Origin: Rubrobacteraceae bacterium
Lineage (GTDB): Bacteria > Actinomycetota > Rubrobacteria > Rubrobacterales > Rubrobacteraceae
Assembly: GCA_030448125.1 (NCBI GenBank)
Contig: JAUJNO010000004.1
Coordinates: 35,876-99,875 of the forward strand
DNA length: 64,000 bases
Direction: 5' to 3'
The notes beneath the pieces are model-generated. The model saw only the letters and a list, made by a program, of their open reading frames with translations. It was not told the origin of the DNA and searched no databases. Both the position numbers and the translations under genes were made by a program. Shown one piece after another: positions 17,396 to 26,338 of the stretch; the first letter of the stretch is position 1; each line of letters begins with the position of its first letter.

Positions 17396-17728
17396 TTGGG
17401 AAAGCGTAAGAACGTAAACAAGATGATGCAGCAGGTTCAGCAGATGCAGGCGGAGATGCAGAAGGCCCAGGAGGAGCTGGCCCGCGAGACCGTCACGGCG
17501 AGCGCGGGCGGCGGCGCGGTCAAGGCGACGATCACCGGGAACCTCGAGCTCGTGGACCTTCAGATAGACCCGGAGGTCCTGGACCCGGAGGACGTCGAGA
17601 TGCTCCAGGACATGGTGCTCGCGGCCGTTAACGAGGCCCTGACCTCGTCTCAGGAGATGGCCTCCAAGAGGCTCGGCGGCATCACCGGTGGGCTCGGGGA
17701 CCTCGGCCTGAACATGCCGGGGCTGTAA
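17396..17728 (+). CDS. YbaB/EbfC family nucleoid-associated protein
   Basis: A 110-residue protein from a TTG start within TTGGGAAAGCG. The family pattern is clear: 'MMQQVQQMQAEMQKAQEELA' coiled helix, 'TVTASAGGGAVKATITGNLELVDLQIDPEVLDPEDVEMLQDMVLAAVNEAL', and the glycine-rich end 'LGGITGGLGDLGLNMPGL'. YbaB proteins are dimeric DNA-binding nucleoid proteins. It sits seven bases before recR, the usual arrangement, but is separated from dnaX, its usual upstream neighbour. Confidence 0.93.
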   Translation: MGKRKNVNKMMQQVQQMQAEMQKAQEELARETVTASAGGGAVKATITGNLELVDLQIDPEVLDPEDVEMLQDMVLAAVNEALTSSQEMASKRLGGITGGLGDLGLNMPGL

Positions 17729-17735
17729 AGGAACT

Positions 17736-18335
17736 TTGGCGAGCTACGCGAGGCCGGTCGAGCGGCTCATAACCGAGCTCTCGAAGCTCCCCTCTATCGG
17801 GCCGAAGAGCGCCCAGAGGATCGCCTTCCACGTCGTGCGGTCCAGGCCCGACGACGCCCGTGCCCTGGCCGACGCCCTGCGCGAGGTGAAGGAGCGCATA
17901 AGACCGTGCAAACGCTGCTTCAACCTCACCGAGGCCGAGGAGTGCGACATCTGCACCGACCCGCGGCGCGACCCTTCGGTCATCTGCGCGGTGGAGGACC
18001 CGTACGACATCGGACCCATCGAGCGGACGGGTGAGTACAGGGGGCTGTACCACGTGCTCGGAGGGGCGCTCTCGCCGCTGGACGGCGTCGAGCCGGAGGA
18101 CTTGAGGATAGCGGAGCTCGTCGAGCGGGTCGGCAAGGAGGGGACGAAGGAGATAGTAGTCGCCACCAATCCGAACACGACCGGCGAGGCTACGGCGCTG
18201 TTTATCGCGCAGGAGCTCGAAGGTACGCCCGTCAGGGTAACAGCGCTGGCCAGCGGGCTGCCGGTCGGCGGGGATCTGGAGTACGCCGACGAGGTCACGC
18301 TCGGACGCGCCTTCGCCGGGCGGCGTGAGATCTAG
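17736..18335 (+). CDS. recR: recombination mediator RecR
   Basis: A 199-residue protein from a TTG start. It has an N-terminal helix-hairpin-helix ('LSKLPSIGPKSAQRIAFHVV'), a four-cysteine zinc finger (CKRCFNL...CDICTD), a Toprim domain beginning 'ICAVEDPYDIGPIERTGEYRGLYHVLGGALSPLDGV' and the C-terminal Walker-B-like end 'LPVGGDLEYADEVTLGRAF'. It acts with RecFO to load RecA on gapped DNA. It overlaps the next gene by 11 bases. Length and motifs are standard. Confidence 0.96.
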   Translation: MASYARPVERLITELSKLPSIGPKSAQRIAFHVVRSRPDDARALADALREVKERIRPCKRCFNLTEAEECDICTDPRRDPSVICAVEDPYDIGPIERTGEYRGLYHVLGGALSPLDGVEPEDLRIAELVERVGKEGTKEIVVATNPNTTGEATALFIAQELEGTPVRVTALASGLPVGGDLEYADEVTLGRAFAGRREI

Positions 18336-20583
18336 GGGCCTCGAGGAGCGACCCGGGGGTTCCGGCGCCCCCGGAACCTCCTCGCTCGCCGCCCTGAGCC
18401 GCCGCTCGGTCGAGTCCTTGGGACAAACGGTAGCGACGCTGCCCCCCAAAGAGGCGACCCTCGTCGAGCCGCCGGAGATGTCGCGGGAGCTCGCGAGGGC
18501 GCTCTCATCCATGGGCGCCAAACGGCTCTACTCGCACCAGCTCGAGGCCTACGAGCGGGTGCGGGCCGGGGAGAACGTCATCGTCGCGACGGCGACCGCG
18601 AGCGGCAAGTCGCTGTGCTACAAGATCCCCGCCTTCGAGAACGCTCTGGAGAACCCCTCGAACAGGGCGCTCTTCCTCTACCCGACGAAGGCGCTCGCCC
18701 AGGACCAGCTGCAGAAGATAAGCAAGCTCATGCTGCGCGGCGTCCATCCCGCAACTTACGATCGGGACACACCCAAAGCCCTGCGCGCCGAGGTGCGAAA
18801 AAGGGCGAACGTGATCCTCACGAACCCCGACATGCTGAACGTGGCCCTCCTCCCCAGCCACGACTCCCTCTGGGCCGACTTCTTCCGCAACCTCAAGATA
18901 GTCGCCGTGGACGAGGCGCACCTCCTGCGCGGCGTCTTCGGCTCGCACGTCGCGGCGGTCCTGAGGCGCCTGCGGCGGGTGGCAGAGCTGCACGGGGCCG
19001 ACCCGAAGTTCGTCCTGACCAGCGCGACCATCGCTAACCCTCTGGAGCTAGCGGAGGTCCTGACGGGCGTCCCGTTCTCGCTCGTGGACAACGATGGGGC
19101 ATCGAGTGGGCCGCGGCGCGTGATCTTCCGGAACCCGCCGCTCAAGGACGAGGAGAAGGGTGACCGGCGGAGCATGCTCACGGAGGGTGCGTTCGTGTTC
19201 TCGAGGCTGGTCGCGCAGGGCGTGCGCGCCATCGCCTTCGCCAAGAGCCGCAAGTCGGCGGAGCTCATCTACCGCTACGCCGCTGACCGGCTGGGCCCGG
19301 AGCTCGCCCGGCGCATCTCGCCGTACCGCGCCGGTTACACCGTCCGGGAGCGCCGGGAGATAGAGGGACGGCTCTTCCGGGGCGAGCTCCTCGGCGTGGT
19401 CTCGACGAACGCCCTGGAGCTCGGGGTCGACGTGGGCGCTCTGGACGCGGTCGTTTGCTGCGGCTACCCGGGGAGCGTCGCTTCCATCTGGCAGCAGTGG
19501 GGCCGGGCCGGACGCGCCAAGGAACCCTCGCTTGCGGTGTACATCGCCGGGCGGGACTCCCTGGACCAGTACCTCTACGAGAACCCGGAGAAGGTCCTGG
19601 GCAGAAGGGTCGAGGCGGCTCGACTCACGCTCGAGAACTCCTACATTCTGGGCCCGCATCTGCTGGCAGCGGCGTACGAGGCGCCCCTCGAAGACAGAGA
19701 TGAGGAGTATTTCGGGTATGCCTACGGAGCGGTTACGGAGGACCTGGTCGAGTCGGGGGCGTTGGTGAGGAGTGGGGGGCGGATGCACTACACGCGGGGG
19801 GACAAGCCGGCGTGGGACATCTCCTTGCGGTCGGCCGATTCGGGGTCGGTAATGGTGGCGGACAGGGAAGGGGAGGTGATCGGGGCTGTCGAGGCGCGGC
19901 GGGCGCCCATGGATCTCCACCCGGGGGCAACCTACCTGCACCGCGGACATGCCTACGAGGTCGAGGACCTGAACCTAGCTGCCCACAACGCGCTCGTCCG
20001 CAGGGTCCCGAACCGCTACTACACCAGGGTCAAGGTCGAGACGGACGTCGAGATCCTCGAAGAATCCGAGAAGCGCGACCTCCCGAACGGCGCGGCCCTG
20101 CACTGGGGACGGGTGCGAACCACGGACGTGGTAACTCAGTACAAAAAGATACAGGTCCAGGACTCGCGCGAGATCGGCGTCTTCCCCCTCGACCTGCCGC
20201 CGACGACCTTCGAGACGCGCGGGCTCTGGGTCACCCTGCCGCCGCTGCCCCCTCCGGAGGGCAACACCCGGCCGAACTTCGTCGAGTTTCTGGGTTCGCT
20301 GCACGCGGCGGAGCACGCCTTTATCGGGCTTTTGCCGCTCTTCGCGATGTGCGACCGGGGGGACATCGGCGGGCTCTCCGTCGCCATGCACCGCCAGACG
20401 CGCCTGCCGACCGTCTTCGTCTACGACGGCTACCCCGGCGGCGTCGGCATCTCCGAGCGCGGCTACGATACGTTCGAGGAGGCCGCCCGCGACACCCTGG
20501 GCGTCCTCGCCCGCTGCCCGTGCAAAAAGGGTTGTCCGGCGTGCGTCCAGTCCCCCAAGTGCGGCAACTGGAACGAGCGTTGA
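18325..20583 (+). CDS. MrfA-like DEAD/DEAH helicase with DUF1998 domain
   Basis: A 752-residue superfamily 2 helicase from a GTG start inside recR. Walker A is ATASGKS (about residue 92), motif II DEAH ('VAVDEAHLLRGVFG'), motif III SAT ('LTSATIANP'), motif VI 'QQWGRAGRA'. The C-terminal DUF1998 region has the zinc/metal cluster C-P-C-K-K-G-C-P-A-C followed by 'QSPKCGNWNE'. This is the MrfA (YprA) class, which in Bacillus acts in mitomycin lesion repair. The stop seems premature by a few residues: one extra C at about 20579 would extend the frame with 'LSKDGAIRVLRYLLG', a typical ending. Activity is probably unaffected. Confidence 0.9.
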   Translation: MRSRGLEERPGGSGAPGTSSLAALSRRSVESLGQTVATLPPKEATLVEPPEMSRELARALSSMGAKRLYSHQLEAYERVRAGENVIVATATASGKSLCYKIPAFENALENPSNRALFLYPTKALAQDQLQKISKLMLRGVHPATYDRDTPKALRAEVRKRANVILTNPDMLNVALLPSHDSLWADFFRNLKIVAVDEAHLLRGVFGSHVAAVLRRLRRVAELHGADPKFVLTSATIANPLELAEVLTGVPFSLVDNDGASSGPRRVIFRNPPLKDEEKGDRRSMLTEGAFVFSRLVAQGVRAIAFAKSRKSAELIYRYAADRLGPELARRISPYRAGYTVRERREIEGRLFRGELLGVVSTNALELGVDVGALDAVVCCGYPGSVASIWQQWGRAGRAKEPSLAVYIAGRDSLDQYLYENPEKVLGRRVEAARLTLENSYILGPHLLAAAYEAPLEDRDEEYFGYAYGAVTEDLVESGALVRSGGRMHYTRGDKPAWDISLRSADSGSVMVADREGEVIGAVEARRAPMDLHPGATYLHRGHAYEVEDLNLAAHNALVRRVPNRYYTRVKVETDVEILEESEKRDLPNGAALHWGRVRTTDVVTQYKKIQVQDSREIGVFPLDLPPTTFETRGLWVTLPPLPPPEGNTRPNFVEFLGSLHAAEHAFIGLLPLFAMCDRGDIGGLSVAMHRQTRLPTVFVYDGYPGGVGISERGYDTFEEAARDTLGVLARCPCKKGCPACVQSPKCGNWNER

Positions 20584-20606
20584 GCAAGGACGGCGCGATA
20601 AGGGTC

Positions 20607-20626
20607 TTGCGCTACCTGCTCGGGCA
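20607..20626 (+). repeat. 20-bp direct repeat, copy 1
   Basis: TTGCGCTACCTGCTCGGGCA occurs here, in the out-of-frame C-terminal extension of the helicase gene (coding RYLLG), and again exactly at 20745-20764, 138 bases later. Confidence 0.9.
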
Positions 20627-20744
20627 GGTGAGTCCCCCGCCCTTTGAGTATCGGTTGTGCTCCTGGAACGCCACGGTGGGGAGAGTCGCTACCGTAGACT
20701 TGGAGAGCAAGTATGCAGATGGCGCGACGGCGGTAGGAGAGGTA

Positions 20745-20764
20745 TTGCGCTACCTGCTCGGGCA
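20745..20764 (+). repeat. 20-bp direct repeat, copy 2
   Basis: An exact second copy of the 20-mer at 20607. The flanks also match weakly (GAGGTA before, GCA after), pointing to a duplicated helicase tail. Confidence 0.9.
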
Positions 20765-21015
20765 TGAAATGTCTGGAACGGCCTCGGAATGACAAGGGAT
20801 AGTCAAGGAGCTGAGCCGCTACCGCGACGCTATAAGCGCCGGTCTTTGCGGCGCCGAGGGTGAGCAAACGGCGCCACGAGACACGGCGGAGCCACCAAGT
20901 ACAGTCATAGTAGCAGAGGTTCGGAAGCCGAACGCTTAGGAAAGCCTTGTCATAATCACCAACAGCATGGCGGAGGCGATGATGGGGAGAACGGCTGTGG
21001 GCCGTCTTCGATCCG

Positions 21016-21078
21016 TTGGTCAGCGGATACTGGCGAATAGATCTTGGCATCGGGCGCGAGATCGTGCGTCAGTTCGAT
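21016..21078 (+). repeat. degenerate duplicate of the SDR gene 5' end
   Basis: TTGGTCAGCGG followed by ATCGGGCGCGAGATCGTGCG matches the true SDR nucleotide-binding loop at 21351-21405 (LVSGANRGIGREIVRQL) with a few differences and an 8-base length change. It is not followed by the rest of an SDR gene. Confidence 0.7.
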
Positions 21079-21296
21079 CCTGAGGGGCAGGAGGCTACGA
21101 CGCGCTACTGTGGTTGGCAGCCATCTTCTTGTTCTTCCCTTCGACGTAGCAAGAGTTCTACTCGATGGAACGCGCCGCCGCGGATGCTATACGCGGTGTG
21201 TGTGCTGGAGATTTCCGATGAACCTCGACGTGACCGATTTTGGGTAACGAGGGCACGCATCAGGGATAGCCGCTGGCCCGCGACCTTGAGGACGAA

Positions 21297-22013
21297 ATGG
21301 AGCGGAGTATCGGGCGGCTCGACATCCTGGAAGACAGGGGCGGAACGCCATTGGTCAGCGGGGCGAACAGGGGGATCGGGCGCGAGATCGTGCGCCAGCT
21401 CGCCGGGAGGGGAATGGTCGCGATCCTCGGCTCGCGCGACGACCTCGCGCCGCCGCGGAGGGGATGGACGGCGACGTGCGCGTCCGGCAACTCGACGTAA
21501 CCGACGAGAAGGGCATCCTGAACCTGGCCCGCGAAGTCGAGGAGGAGCGCGGCTCGACGTCCTGGTCAACAACGCCGGGATCTCCATGGTTCGTCAGCGC
21601 GGCGTGGACGCCGACCTCGACGTGGTGAGGGAGACGCTGGAGATGAACCTCTTCGGCGCGTGGCGGCTCTGCGAGGCGTTCGTCCCGCTGATGCAGCGCA
21701 ACCGGTACGGCCGGATCGTCAACGTCTCCAGCGGTATGGGCGCGCTCAACGACATGGGGCGGCTCCCCGGCCTACCGCGTCTCCAAGACGTCCCTCAACG
21801 CCCTCACCCGCATCCTCGCCTCCGAACTGCGTGGGTCGGGCATCCTCGTCAACTCGGTCTGCCCGGGCTGGGTGCAGACCGACATGGGCGGGAGCAACGC
21901 CTCGCGCTCCGTCGAGGAAGGCGCCGACGGACACCCTGCTGTGGGCGGCGACGCTCCCCGACAGCGGTCCCACCGGCGGCTTCTTCCGCGACCGGCGACC
22001 GATCCCCTGGTAG
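21297..22013 (+). pseudogene. short-chain dehydrogenase/reductase, frameshifted
   Basis: Successive pieces of an SDR occur in different frames. 'LVSGANRGIGREIVRQLAGRG' (TGxxxGIG cofactor loop) is first, then 'VRQLDVTDEKGILNLAREVEEERG'. 'LDVLVNNAGISMV...[43 protein letters not shown]' (NNAG and catalytic Ser) follows, and then in another frame '[41 protein letters not shown]' (catalytic Tyr-x3-Lys). The last piece is '[20 protein letters not shown]'. At least four indels are needed, one an extra G in ATGGGGCGG. Probable role: carbonyl reductase of unknown substrate. Frame as given is dead. Confidence 0.8.
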
Positions 22014-22038
22014 AAGAAGCTAGCCACGCGGCCCGAGC

Positions 22039-22515
22039 ATGCCCGGCGTGAACCGGAGTCCGTACGTCGCGGTCGTCGGATCGGGCACCGCTACGGGAGA
22101 GCTGTATGAGCTCGCGCGGGAGGTCGGACGGCTCGTCGCCGAGAGAGGCGGTATCGTGGTCTGCGGCGGTCTCTCGGGCGTGATGGAGGCCGCGGCACGC
22201 GGGGCGGCCGAAGCGGGAGGCGCCGCGATCGGCATCCTGCCCGACGAGGACCGGGGGCGGGCAAACCTCTACCTCTCTTACTCTATCCCTACGGGCACGG
22301 GCCAGGCGCGCAACCTGGCGGTCGTCTGCTCTGGAGACGTGGTCGTCGCCGTCGGCGGGGAGTACGGGACGCTCTCTGAGATCGGGCTGGCCCTGAAAGT
22401 GGGACGCCCGGTCGTAGCCTTGAAGAGTTGGGACCTCGGCGGGCACGTCGTGGTGGCCGCGTCGCCGAAAGAGGCGGTGGAGAGGGCATTCGGGGCCGTT
22501 CGGGGCGTGAACTGA
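22039..22515 (+). CDS. TIGR00725-like Rossmann protein (LOG / MoCo-carrier-like)
   Basis: A 158-residue protein. '[48 protein letters not shown]' is a Rossmann nucleotide-binding start, and '[25 protein letters not shown]' corresponds to the PGGxGTxxE motif of the SLOG superfamily. This small group (TIGR00725) is related to cytokinin-activating LOG proteins and to molybdenum cofactor carriers, but its function is not established. It starts 25 bases after the broken SDR and is intact. Confidence 0.78.
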   Translation: MPGVNRSPYVAVVGSGTATGELYELAREVGRLVAERGGIVVCGGLSGVMEAAARGAAEAGGAAIGILPDEDRGRANLYLSYSIPTGTGQARNLAVVCSGDVVVAVGGEYGTLSEIGLALKVGRPVVALKSWDLGGHVVVAASPKEAVERAFGAVRGVN

Positions 22516-22715
22516 ACCTCTGGCGGCGTCCTACGGTTCCTCTCCATTGGCCATGGTTCTGGTGTGCTAGACACCTTTGATCCCCAATCCGAACGCGGTG
22601 GGCTTATCCGGCGACCTGCCCGTTTTTCCGGGTCGAGAACTAGCCGAACGGGCGATGCTCGCGCTCGTGCGCGGGTGTACATTCTCCGCAGATGGACCGA
22701 GATCAGGAGGAACTG

Positions 22716-23654
22716 ATGGAGAATCGAACGAGCGACGCGAGCGCGTCTGACGCGGCGAGCGCGTTGAGCGTGCTCTCCGAGGGAATGGCCGACGCGGTCG
22801 AGAGGATAGGACCGTCTGTCGTGCAGGTCCACGGCAGGCGGCGCCGGGCGGCGAGCGGCGTGGTCTACGCCGCCGGGAGGGTACTCACCGCGAGCCACGT
22901 ACTGGAGCGCGAGGAGGACCTGTCGGTCGTGACGCACGACGGGCGTACCCTGGAGGCGCGCTTCGTCGGTCGGGACCCCTCGACAGATTTGGCCGTACTG
23001 GAAGTGCCGGAGCTTGGGGACGGAGTCGTGGCGGAACTCGCGGCGGGAGGGGTGCGGGTCGGCCAGATCTCGCTCGCCGTCGCTCGTCCTGGTCGCGAGG
23101 GACTGATACGGGCGAGCTTCGGGGTCGTCAGCGCTGTAGGAGGACCGCTTCGCACGGGCCGGGGAGCGAGGCTCGAGAGGTACGTCCAGACCGACGCGAC
23201 ACCCTACCCCGGCTTCTCGGGCGGGCCGCTCATAAACGCCGAAGGGGAGGTGCTTGGGATCACGGCGCTCGGGCTCGCCCGGGGCGTGGCGCTCGCCGTA
23301 CCTTCGGAGGTCGCCTGGCGCGTCGCCGGGGCTCTCGAGGAGCGTGGCTCCGTCAAGCGCGGCTACCTCGGCATCCTGAGCCAGCCCGTACACCTGCCCA
23401 GCGCGCAACGCGCCGGCCTGGGTGACCAGAGGGGTGGACTCCTCGTCGTGGGCGTCGAGGACGGCAGCCCTGCGGGGAAGGGTGGAATGCTGCTCGGCGA
23501 CATCCTCGTCTCGCTGGACGCCACGCCCGTCGCGGACACCGATGAGTTGCAGGCGCTCCTCACGGGCGACAGGGTCGGCCGCGAGTTGCAGGTCGGAGTT
23601 GTACGCGGGGGTGAGCTCCAGACCTTACGCGTGACCGTCGGCGAGCGTGGTTAG
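22716..23654 (+). CDS. S1C trypsin-like serine protease with PDZ domain (1)
   Basis: About 312 residues from the ATG at 22716, preferred over the one at 22692 because AGGAGG (22705-22710) precedes it. The protease fold shows His61 ('VLTASHVL'), Asp91 ('PSTDLAVLE') and Ser168 ('GFSGGPL'), the complete triad. A PDZ domain follows at about residues 215-305 ('GLLVVGVEDGSPAGKGGMLLGDILVSLD'). There is no signal peptide or membrane helix, unlike classical HtrA, so it may be cytoplasmic. It is paired with a second protease gene 11 bases on and with a LuxR-type regulator. Confidence 0.85.
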   Translation: MENRTSDASASDAASALSVLSEGMADAVERIGPSVVQVHGRRRRAASGVVYAAGRVLTASHVLEREEDLSVVTHDGRTLEARFVGRDPSTDLAVLEVPELGDGVVAELAAGGVRVGQISLAVARPGREGLIRASFGVVSAVGGPLRTGRGARLERYVQTDATPYPGFSGGPLINAEGEVLGITALGLARGVALAVPSEVAWRVAGALEERGSVKRGYLGILSQPVHLPSAQRAGLGDQRGGLLVVGVEDGSPAGKGGMLLGDILVSLDATPVADTDELQALLTGDRVGRELQVGVVRGGELQTLRVTVGERG

Positions 23655-23665
23655 GGAGTTGTGGG

Positions 23666-24643
23666 ATGAGTCTGGAATCAGTTAGCCCTTTGCAGGGAGC
23701 CGGCGCGGCCGGCGCCGGGGCGGCGGCCATGATCGAGGCGGTGTTGCCCGGCGTCGTACAGGTGCGGAGCCGGGCGCGGAGCGTGAGGAACCGGCGCCGT
23801 GGTCCTGGCCCGCGGGGCGGGGCGGGGGCCGGATTTCTCTGGTCCTCGGACGGCTCCGTGATGACCAACCATCACGTCGTCGCGGGCTCCGGCGGCGAGG
23901 TCGAGGTAGTCCTGACGGACGACCGCTCCTTCGACGCCGAGGTCGTCGGGAGCAGCCGGAGGTTGGACCTGGCGATGCTCCGGCTCCGGGACGCGCCGGT
24001 GGAGGCTCCGCCCACGCCGCCGGTCGGGGATTCCGACGCTCTGCGCGTCGGGGAGCTGGTCTTCGCCGTCGGGCATCCGTGGGGCCGGCGCGGAGCGGTT
24101 ACGGCTGGGATAGTGAGCGGCCTCGGTAGCATAGGAGGACCCTTCGGCCGGGCACACTACGTCCAGTCCGACGCCTACCTCGCGCCAGGGAACTCCGGCG
24201 GGCCGCTCGTCAACGCCCGTGGCGAGGTGGTCGGGGTAAACGCCATGGTCTCCGGTGGCCTGGCCCTCGCGATACCGAGCAACACCGTCGGGGCCTGGGC
24301 TTCGGGCGGCCCGCGAGCGAGACGCTCGCGTTCCCATTTCCGTTTGGGCGTGAGGGTGCAAGAAGCTGTGCTGCCCGCCTTGTCTCGAGACCTAGTGGGG
24401 CAATGGGCGGGGCTCGTGATCGCCGGCGTAGCCTCCGGTGGTCCCGCCGCCCGGGCCGGCCTCCTCGTCGGCGACGTGCTGCTCGGCGTTGCTGAGGAGG
24501 CGGTCGAGGACGTCGCCACCCTGCGAGATGCGCTCGCGCGAGCCGGGAGCTACGTCCGCCTGCGCGTGATGCGTGGTGGTGAGACGCGGGAGATCGAGGT
24601 GGGCTTTGAGGACTCGGGAGGCATAAGGGCTCGCGGCGCATGA
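23666..24643 (+). CDS. S1C trypsin-like serine protease with PDZ domain (2)
   Basis: A 325-residue paralogue of the preceding gene. Triad residues are His70 ('VMTNHHVV'), Asp101 ('RRLDLAMLR') and Ser177 ('APGNSGGPL'). The PDZ domain follows from about residue 230 ('GLVIAGVASGGPAARAGLLVGDVLLGV'). An Arg/Gly-rich linker lies at residues 35-55. Again there is no export signal. GNSGG is closer to HtrA/DegP than the GFSGG of the first copy, so the two may differ in specificity. The stop lies eight bases before the next gene; the three genes look like one transcript. Confidence 0.86.
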   Translation: MSLESVSPLQGAGAAGAGAAAMIEAVLPGVVQVRSRARSVRNRRRGPGPRGGAGAGFLWSSDGSVMTNHHVVAGSGGEVEVVLTDDRSFDAEVVGSSRRLDLAMLRLRDAPVEAPPTPPVGDSDALRVGELVFAVGHPWGRRGAVTAGIVSGLGSIGGPFGRAHYVQSDAYLAPGNSGGPLVNARGEVVGVNAMVSGGLALAIPSNTVGAWASGGPRARRSRSHFRLGVRVQEAVLPALSRDLVGQWAGLVIAGVASGGPAARAGLLVGDVLLGVAEEAVEDVATLRDALARAGSYVRLRVMRGGETREIEVGFEDSGGIRARGA

Positions 24644-24650
24644 GCGCGTC

Positions 24651-25310
24651 GTGAGTGGCGACCCCGCACGGGTCTTTATCGTAGCCCCGACGCCGTTCTC
24701 TCGCGCGGGGCTACGGTCGATGCTCGAGAGCGTGTCGGAGGCGGGTGTCGGGGGTGCCGAGTCGGGCGCGGGCGTGCTCGTGGTGGGTGAGGCTGGTTCG
24801 CTCGTCGAGCCCGTGCTTCCGGGGGCCGACGTCGTGGTGGTGGCGGGGGACGAGCCCCTGGAGGAGGTGGCGCGCGCCGTCGCGGAGGAGGGGACGCAGG
24901 CTATACTGCTCTTCTCCGAGGACGACCGCTCCGTACACGTGCTGCGCGAGCTCGCGCCGCGCGGCTGGGGCGTGGTGTCGCCGGACGCTCCACCTGAGGA
25001 GCTTTCGGCGGCGATCGCCGCGGTCGCTCAGGGTCTCGTGGTCTTGCCCCGAACCCTGACCGGACGGCTGCTGCGGGGGCCGGCGGCGGTCGATGAGGTC
25101 GATGAGCCCGCGGAGCCTCTGACGGCGCGTGAGCGAGAGGTTTTGGGGCTCCTGGGACGGGGGCTCTCGAACAAGATGATCGCACGAGACCTGCGAATAA
25201 GCGAGCACACCGTCAAGTTCCACGTCTCCTCCGTCTACGCGAAGCTCGGCGCCGCGAGCCGCACGGAGGCAGTGAGCCTCGGGGCGCGGCTCGGGCTGAT
25301 CTCGCTGTAA
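24651..25310 (+). CDS. NarL/LuxR-family regulator with degenerate receiver
   Basis: A 219-residue protein from a GTG start. The C-terminal LuxR helix-turn-helix is textbook ('PLTAREREVLGLLGRGLSNKMIARDLRISEHTVKFHVSSVYAKLG'). The N-terminal half has the length and some secondary-structure pattern of a receiver ('RVFIVAPTPFSRAGLRSML'). However, the acidic pocket is replaced by APTP, and the phospho-acceptor strand reads ADVVVVAGDEPL with no Asp at the usual place. It is probably not controlled by phosphorylation. Its position after two PDZ proteases suggests it regulates them or senses the same stress. Confidence 0.82.
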   Translation: MSGDPARVFIVAPTPFSRAGLRSMLESVSEAGVGGAESGAGVLVVGEAGSLVEPVLPGADVVVVAGDEPLEEVARAVAEEGTQAILLFSEDDRSVHVLRELAPRGWGVVSPDAPPEELSAAIAAVAQGLVVLPRTLTGRLLRGPAAVDEVDEPAEPLTAREREVLGLLGRGLSNKMIARDLRISEHTVKFHVSSVYAKLGAASRTEAVSLGARLGLISL

Positions 25311-25385
25311 GCAATATCCGAACGTATATGCCGTCTGCTCCGGGTACTGGTACGCTCTACTGGGAGCGACGGGGAGGAGCATGAG

Positions 25386-26300
25386 ATGGGTGTTTTGCGG
25401 CAGCGGCTCGACGAGGGAGAGGTCGTCATCCTCGACGGGGCGATGGGCACGGAGCTCGAGAGGCGCGGGGTGCCGATGGACGACGCGGCGTGGAGCGCGG
25501 CGGCCCTGATCACACACCCCGACACGGTGCGCGAGGTACACGAGGACTACGTCCGGGCCGGGGCGGACGTCATCATAACCAACACCTTCGCGACGGCCCG
25601 GCACGTGCTGGAGCCGGCGGGGATGGGGGAGCGGTTCCGCGGGTTGAACGCCCGCGCCGTTACGCTCGCGAAAGAGGCGCGAGAGGCGGCGACGGAGAGA
25701 CCGGTCTCTATCGCCGGCTCGATCTCGACCTTCACCGCCCGGTACGACTACAGCTACGAGCCCCGGGCCGAGAAGGCGCGGGCCAACTACCGGGAACAGG
25801 CCGAAGTCCTGGCCGAGTCGGGGGTGGACGTGCTCGCCCTGGAGATGATGCGGGATCTCGAACAGACGACCTACGCCGTGGAGGAGGCCGTCACCACGGG
25901 GCTACCCGTCTGGGTCGGCTTCAGTTGCAAGACTACCGGTGAGGGCACGCCTGTCCTCTGGGACGGCGAGAACACGCTGGCCGAGGCGCTGCAGCGGATA
26001 CCGTCTCTGGGCGCCTCCCTGGTGTCGATAATGCACACGCTCACCGAGGACACGCCCGCAGCCTTGCGGGAAGTGACCGGGCGCTGGCCGGGACCCGTGG
26101 GAGCGTATCCCCACTCCGGAGAGTTCATCATGCCCAACTGGCAGTTTACGGACATGATCTCCCCGGAAGACTTCGCCGCGGAGGCCCGGGGATGGCTAGA
26201 CGCGGGCGCCCGGCTCATCGGCGGCTGCTGCGGCATCGGCCCCGAACACGTCCGGCTGCTCAAGGAACGGCTCCCGGCGCGCGCTCCCTCAAGGGATTGA
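25386..26300 (+). CDS. homocysteine S-methyltransferase family protein
   Basis: A 304-residue protein starting after GGGGAGGAG. 'VILDGAMGTELERRGVPMDD', 'YVRAGADVIITNTFATARHVL' and the zinc-binding end 'GARLIGGCCGIGPEHVRLL' (two adjacent Cys; the third Cys is that of 'VGFSCK') identify the Pfam S-methyl_trans family. These enzymes transfer a methyl group to homocysteine from S-methylmethionine, betaine or a similar donor. The donor cannot be decided here. It is a single-domain form without the cobalamin domains of MetH. Frame intact; no riboswitch seen upstream. Confidence 0.87.
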   Translation: MGVLRQRLDEGEVVILDGAMGTELERRGVPMDDAAWSAAALITHPDTVREVHEDYVRAGADVIITNTFATARHVLEPAGMGERFRGLNARAVTLAKEAREAATERPVSIAGSISTFTARYDYSYEPRAEKARANYREQAEVLAESGVDVLALEMMRDLEQTTYAVEEAVTTGLPVWVGFSCKTTGEGTPVLWDGENTLAEALQRIPSLGASLVSIMHTLTEDTPAALREVTGRWPGPVGAYPHSGEFIMPNWQFTDMISPEDFAAEARGWLDAGARLIGGCCGIGPEHVRLLKERLPARAPSRD

Positions 26301-26338
26301 TACTCTCCAGCTCGGCGGTAGGCAGAGATTACCGCGAA

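Larger units (their letters stand above)
20584..21296. other. 700-base non-coding stretch with duplicated fragments
   Basis: No intact gene. It contains a 20-base direct repeat (20607, 20745) and a degenerate copy of the 5' part of the SDR gene (21016-21078). Both look like partial local duplications of neighbouring coding ends. Confidence 0.5.

Noticed and set aside
25311..25385. SAM or cobalamin riboswitch before the homocysteine methyltransferase
   Set aside because: The 75-base leader is too short and lacks the conserved cores of either riboswitch.
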